Positions 60,353-64,000 of a DNA stretch of 64,000 nt are shown here, one piece after another (the stretch's first letter is position 1; each line of letters starts with the position of its first letter). A model generated the notes under the pieces. The model ran no database searches and was not told the DNA's origin. It worked only from the letters and a program-made list of their open reading frames with translations. The position numbers and the translations under genes were made by a program. The DNA comes from Lachnospiraceae bacterium JLR.KK002 (lineage in GTDB: Bacteria > Bacillota > Clostridia > Lachnospirales > Lachnospiraceae), in assembly GCA_036941025.1 (NCBI GenBank), contig JAYMNP010000001.1, forward strand, positions 1,550,001-1,614,000. Direction: 5' to 3'.

Positions 60353-61714
60353 TTAATTTCCCAGGAGTCCTTTTACAATCAGAAACAGGATCAGCACAGG
60401 CAGGATAAACGTCAGATAAGGACGAATCCACCGGGGCAGCTTAAGACCGTTACCGGTATTGGTTTCTTTTCTGTAATTTTCAAAGCCCCAGCCGAACCGT
60501 GTCACGCAGAACAGAAGATAGCAGAGGGAACCGATGGGCAGTATCAGGTTGCTTACCAGAAAATCTTCCAGATCCAGAACCGTGCTGCCTGCGCCGAGAG
60601 GCTGAAAATCAGACCACAGATTATAGCCGAATACACAGGGCAGAGACAGAAGGATAATTGCCCCCAGATTAATCAGGCAGGACTTCTTTCTGCTCCAGTG
60701 AAATAAATCCATACCGCAGGAAATGATATTTTCAAATACAGCCAGTATGGTGGAGAAGGCCGCAAACGTCATAAAGATGAAAAACAGCGTACCCCAGACG
60801 CGTCCGCCGGCCATTCCGTTAAATACATTGGGCAGCGTGACAAAAATCAGGCGCGGTCCCATATCCGGGCTGATGCCGAAAGAAAAGCAGGCGGGGAAAA
60901 TAATCAGACCGGAAACAAGAGCCACAAAGGTGTCCAGAAGGGCGATATTTACCGATTCGCTCAGGAGCCGGTGGCTTTTATCAATGTAGCTGCCGAATAT
61001 TCCCATGGCGCCGATTCCAAGGCTCAGGGTGAAAAACGCCTGATTCATGGCTGCGGTAACCGTTTCCCAGATGCCCACTTCCTGCATTCTCTGAAAATCA
61101 GGAAGCAGATAAAATTTCAGCCCTTCCAGACCATTTTCCAGCGTACAGCTATGGACTGCCAGAAGAACAATAATGGCAAGCAGCATACTCATCATAACCT
61201 TGGTAATCTTTTCCACACCTTTCTGCAGGCCCATGGAACAGATGAATATTCCTGCGGCCACAATGATTACCATGGCAGAACCCAGAATCTGCGGGCTTAA
61301 AAGCATATCCTGAAACATCTGTCCTACCTGTCCGGCGTCTTTTCCCTGAAATTTTCCGGTGAGCATCTGGTAAAAATAGTACAGCATCCATCCGGTTACC
61401 GTGGTGTAGAACATCATCAGAAGATAGTTGCCTGCCATTCCAGGATAACCATTCAGATGCCATTTCTGTCCCGGTTTTTCCAGTTCCTGAAAACTTCGGA
61501 CAATGCTTTTCCTGCTGGCCCGGCCCACAGCAAATTCCATGGTCATGACCGGAACGCCCATGATAATCAGGAAAAACAGATAGAAAAGCACAAAGACGCC
61601 TCCTCCATACATACCGGCCACATAGGGGAACCTCCATACGTTGCCGATTCCGATTGCGCAGCCTGCGGACAGTAAAATAAATCCAAGGCGGGAACCTAAT
61701 TTTTCTCTTTCCAT
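60353..61714 (-). CDS. Neurotransmitter:sodium symporter family transporter
   Basis: A 453-residue membrane protein of the NSS/LeuT family, with about 11-12 segments. TM1 carries the unwound substrate and Na+ site CAIGIGNVWRFPY (about residues 18-30), followed by GGGVFVLFYLFF. It should take up an amino acid with sodium; which one is not readable. I choose ATG 61714 as start, since the family begins there (MEREKLGSRLGFILLSAG); an ATG 17 codons earlier lies 12 bases after mtaB and has no clear site. A hairpin (CGGCTGCA/TGCAGCCG) stands just before the start. Confidence 0.9.
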   Translation of the reverse strand: MEREKLGSRLGFILLSAGCAIGIGNVWRFPYVAGMYGGGVFVLFYLFFLIIMGVPVMTMEFAVGRASRKSIVRSFQELEKPGQKWHLNGYPGMAGNYLLMMFYTTVTGWMLYYFYQMLTGKFQGKDAGQVGQMFQDMLLSPQILGSAMVIIVAAGIFICSMGLQKGVEKITKVMMSMLLAIIVLLAVHSCTLENGLEGLKFYLLPDFQRMQEVGIWETVTAAMNQAFFTLSLGIGAMGIFGSYIDKSHRLLSESVNIALLDTFVALVSGLIIFPACFSFGISPDMGPRLIFVTLPNVFNGMAGGRVWGTLFFIFMTFAAFSTILAVFENIISCGMDLFHWSRKKSCLINLGAIILLSLPCVFGYNLWSDFQPLGAGSTVLDLEDFLVSNLILPIGSLCYLLFCVTRFGWGFENYRKETNTGNGLKLPRWIRPYLTFILPVLILFLIVKGLLGN

Positions 61715-61777
61715 TGTTCTGTTCCGGCTGCAAAAGCGATACCTGCAGCCGTTCTCTCCTTCCATAAATTTTTCAGA

Positions 61778-63175
61778 TTATTCTTCCTCCATAAACTCCA
61801 GCAGCAGCACATCCTCCGTCAGCACCGACGCCACCCGGCCTTTCACCAGCTTATTTGCCAGATTTCGGGATGCTCCATCCGGCAAATGTACCGCTGCTTT
61901 CACGTATTCCCCTGTGTGGCCCAGAAAATACTTTTTTCCTTCCACAGAAATTTCTTCTTCCATCAGAACTTCCACCTCCCGGCCGGAATACCAGTCCAGA
62001 AATTCCCGGTTCATCCGGGACAGGTCTGTAAAAAGTGCGTCGCTGCGCTCTGCTTTCACCTGCTCCGGTATCTGATGTTCCATTCCGGCCGCAGGCGTTC
62101 CCTCCCGGCGGGAATAGCGGAAAATATGGATTTCAAAGAATCCGATACTTTTAAGAAATTTTCTTGTAACTGCAAATTCGTCTTCTGTCTCTCCCGGAAA
62201 ACCCACAATTACGTCCGTGGTAATGGCCGGATGGGTAAAATATTTCCGCAGCAGCCCACACCCTTTTGCATACTCCTCACAGGTATATTTCCGATTCATC
62301 CGTTTTAAGGTGGCGTCACAGCCGCTCTGCAGGGACAGATGAAAATGAGGGCAGACTTTCGGCAGCTTTGACAGCGCCCGGACAAAATCTTCTGTTACAA
62401 TTTTCGGCTCCAGAGACCCCAGCCGGATACGTTCAATTCCCTTTATTTCATGGACTTTCTGAACCAGCGCCAGCAGGCTGATTTCTTCCCTGGCCGGAGT
62501 ATCCTGCCGGTTCAGGTCTGTCCCGTAAGAACTCAGATGAATGCCTGTCAGCACCACTTCCCGGTATCCGTTGGCAGCCAGGGCTTCCACTTCCCGGAGT
62601 GTATGTTCCGGATTCCTGCTTCTGACCCGCCCTCTGGCATAGGGGATAATGCAGTAACTGCAGAACTGGTTACAGCCGTCCTGTACTTTTACAAATGCCC
62701 GCGTATGCTCTCCGGCCCGGTTCACGCCGGATTCTTCATAGATTCTGTCCTCTGCAATATTTTCCACCAGCACGCAGGAAGCATTTCTTTCCTCCTGCGC
62801 AGGCATCATACTTTCTTTCTGCTTTTCCCGCTCTGCAAAAAAATGTTCCAGCAAATCTGCCAGTTCATGTTTCTTATTATTTCCTATTAAAATATCAGCA
62901 GCCCCGTCTTCCCGGACATGTTCCTCTGCCGTCTGTACATAACAGCCTGCCGCCACCACCACACTTCCCGGATTCCTTTTTCTGGCCCGGTGAATCATCT
63001 GTCTGGATTTCCGGTCAGCCATATTTGTCACAGAACATGTATTGATGACATAGACGTCTGCCTGTTCTTCAAATGGGACAATCTCATATCCGGCTTCTTC
63101 CAGAATCCGGCGCATACTTTCTGTCTCATATGCATTCACTTTACATCCCAGATTATGCAGCGCTACTTTTCTCAT
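61778..63175 (-). CDS. mtaB: tRNA (N6-threonylcarbamoyladenosine(37)) methylthiotransferase MtaB
   Basis: A 465-residue radical SAM enzyme that adds a methylthio group to t6A37 in ANN-decoding tRNAs. The N-terminal UPF0004 domain has Cys ligands in NLGCKVNAYE, NTCSVT and AAGCYVQ. The radical SAM cluster motif is CNQFCSYCIIPYARGR (about 168-183), and a C-terminal TRAM-like domain ends the protein. The MtaB form (KVNAYETE) separates it from MiaB and RimO. The start is ATG 63175; the open frame to 63289 is not supported. Confidence 0.94.
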   Translation of the reverse strand: MRKVALHNLGCKVNAYETESMRRILEEAGYEIVPFEEQADVYVINTCSVTNMADRKSRQMIHRARKRNPGSVVVAAGCYVQTAEEHVREDGAADILIGNNKKHELADLLEHFFAEREKQKESMMPAQEERNASCVLVENIAEDRIYEESGVNRAGEHTRAFVKVQDGCNQFCSYCIIPYARGRVRSRNPEHTLREVEALAANGYREVVLTGIHLSSYGTDLNRQDTPAREEISLLALVQKVHEIKGIERIRLGSLEPKIVTEDFVRALSKLPKVCPHFHLSLQSGCDATLKRMNRKYTCEEYAKGCGLLRKYFTHPAITTDVIVGFPGETEDEFAVTRKFLKSIGFFEIHIFRYSRREGTPAAGMEHQIPEQVKAERSDALFTDLSRMNREFLDWYSGREVEVLMEEEISVEGKKYFLGHTGEYVKAAVHLPDGASRNLANKLVKGRVASVLTEDVLLLEFMEEE

Positions 63176-63275
63176 ATTCCAAAAACCTTTCTTTTTTCCC
63201 TGCCGACAGGCCTTTTCCAACGTCAAACTGCCGAAAAACCTGTTGCATTTATCTGTGAAATTGGTTACGGTGTTA

Positions 63276-63304
63276 TTGACTTTTCCCATGAAAGACGGTA
63301 GTAT
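63276..63304 (+). promoter_or_regulatory. Promoter of the HPr-like gene
   Basis: TTGACT (63276-63281) with TAGTAT (63299-63304), 17-base spacer; a full TATAAT overlaps at 63302-63307 (20-base spacer). Confidence 0.6.
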
Positions 63305-63384
63305 AATAGAAAATATTTCAAATATTTACCTGTATTTACAGAACATTATTGTTCCGCAGGTACCATCATGAAGGAGGTTCTTAC

Positions 63385-63615
63385 ATGAAAACAGTTCAGA
63401 TTTCTTTAAATTCTATTGATAAGGTGAAATCTTTCGTAAATGCCATCTCTCAGTTTGAGTTCGATTTCGATTTGATTTCCGGAAGATACGTGATTGACGC
63501 AAAATCTATTATGGGTATTTTCAGCCTTGACCTTTCCAAGCCCATTGATCTGGCAATCCATGCGGAAACAGAAGTGGACGACATTATGGAAGCGTTAAAA
63601 CCATATCTGGTTTAA
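63385..63615 (+). CDS. HPr-like protein lacking the phospho-histidine (Crh-like)
   Basis: A 76-residue HPr-fold protein. The region around Ser46 of HPr is well kept (AKSIMGIFSLDL, Ser41 here). The active-site loop GxHARP of true HPr is replaced by NSIDKVKS, so no His15 is present and it cannot carry phosphate in the sugar PTS. This is the pattern of Crh, which acts only through serine phosphorylation and CcpA. Similar His-less HPr paralogues are common in Clostridia. AAGGAGG precedes ATG 63385. It is a single gene with its own promoter and terminator. Confidence 0.83.
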   Translation: MKTVQISLNSIDKVKSFVNAISQFEFDFDLISGRYVIDAKSIMGIFSLDLSKPIDLAIHAETEVDDIMEALKPYLV

Positions 63616-63633
63616 TCTGAATGATACCGACGT

Positions 63634-63658
63634 CCCCCATGAATCCATGGGGGTTTTT
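63634..63658 (+). terminator. Terminator of the HPr-like gene
   Basis: CCCCCATG-AATC-CATGGGGG followed by TTTTT, 18 bases after the stop codon. Confidence 0.9.
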
Positions 63659-63731
63659 GTACGGGAAAAAACCCGCAGCAAGCTGACGGGGTATGCAACT
63701 TGCATGGTTCACTGCTCGCGGAAATAAACAT

Positions 63732-64000
63732 TTATTCCACCACAATCGTCTCTGCTGTCTCAATGGCAGTCCGTACCATTTCATCAATCTTTTCTTTCAG
63801 ATGAGTTTCCGAACGCCTGATTACTTTCAGACTGGGTTTTGTTACCGGGTGCTTTGCCACAAAAATGGTGCAGCAGTCCTCATAAGGCAGAACGGAAGTC
63901 TCGTAAGTGCCGATTTTCTCTGAAACTGCAATAATCTCCTGTTTGTCAAAGCCAATCAGCGGCCGGTATACCGGAAATCTGCATACTTCGTCCGTAGCTG
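63732..64000 (-). CDS. thiI: tRNA 4-thiouridine synthase ThiI, 3' part only
   Basis: The frame is open to the end of the window, so only the C-terminal 89 residues are seen (ATDEVCRFPVYRPL to TIVVE). GFDKQEII, YEDCCTIF and KHPVTKP are typical of the ThiI adenylation domain's C-terminal part, which contains the conserved double-Cys loop. ThiI puts sulfur into U8 of tRNA and into the thiazole of thiamine. No rhodanese domain follows, as in most Firmicutes. Confidence 0.92.
   Translation of the reverse strand, partial: ATDEVCRFPVYRPLIGFDKQEIIAVSEKIGTYETSVLPYEDCCTIFVAKHPVTKPSLKVIRRSETHLKEKIDEMVRTAIETAETIVVE

Noticed and set aside
60145..60360. tRNA-Glu as an integration site for a mobile element
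   Set aside because: No integrase, phage gene or repeated tRNA 3' end is seen on either side; flanking genes are housekeeping.

Overview
The window looks like a chromosomal segment of a gut-type Clostridium relative, most likely a Lachnospiraceae member. Supporting features are strict-anaerobe genes (monomeric [FeFe] hydrogenase, feoAB), Firmicutes-style AGGAGG ribosome binding sites and sigma-A promoters, the rimP-nusA-ylxR-ylxQ-infB-rbfA-nrnA-truB-ribF order, a CIRCE-controlled Hsp20, a class B sortase with SPKTG proteins, and host-glycan scavenging genes. No sequence search was possible, so genus is not assigned.

Layout. 1-5.6 kb: partial HD-GYP protein, DUF1292 protein, UvrD-like helicase, gltX with a 54-residue unknown ORF in front, and hsp20. 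5.7-16.1 kb: two divergent operons for sialic acid and amino sugars. The leftward one is SBP-permease-permease-yhcH-nanA-nanE-SGNH esterase; the rightward one is nagB-nagA-ROK kinase-RpiR regulator. Together they import N-acetylneuraminate, split it, make ManNAc-6-P and GlcNAc-6-P, and deliver fructose-6-P. No sialidase is present, so free sialic acid must come from elsewhere. 16.2-20.8 kb: FAD/Rieske oxidoreductase, NatAB-type ABC exporter, and a PadR/DUF2812 pair.

20.8-33.1 kb is the most unusual region. It is a leftward operon of three roughly 1200-residue secreted paralogues with a class B sortase between the first two. All three proteins stop right after an SPKTG motif and lack the usual membrane anchor. 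Their 3' halves are nearly identical, and one copy is a mosaic of the other two. 33-41 kb: monomeric hydrogenase, Fur-boxed feoAB, and a LytTR two-component system with an ABC exporter. 41-53 kb: NlpC/P60 wall hydrolase with a WalR-like box, Na/Pi cotransporter, and the nusA-infB operon. 53-60 kb: a sucrose/fructan operon (GH32, SBP, two permeases, DUF624) under a LacI regulator. 60-64 kb: tRNA-Glu(CTC), an NSS transporter, mtaB, an HPr-like protein without the phospho-histidine, and the 3' part of thiI.

Two families of intergenic repeats do not fit any feature class I know. One is a composite three-hairpin element (four copies, two in tandem). Three of its copies abut intrinsic terminators of leftward genes, and its stems differ between copies by compensating changes. 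The other is a GTAACAGTTCAGCC-type palindromic repeat in several gene gaps. Several regulatory sites can be read directly: CIRCE, a Fur box, paired PadR operators, LytTR direct repeats, a WalR-like box and two LacI operators.
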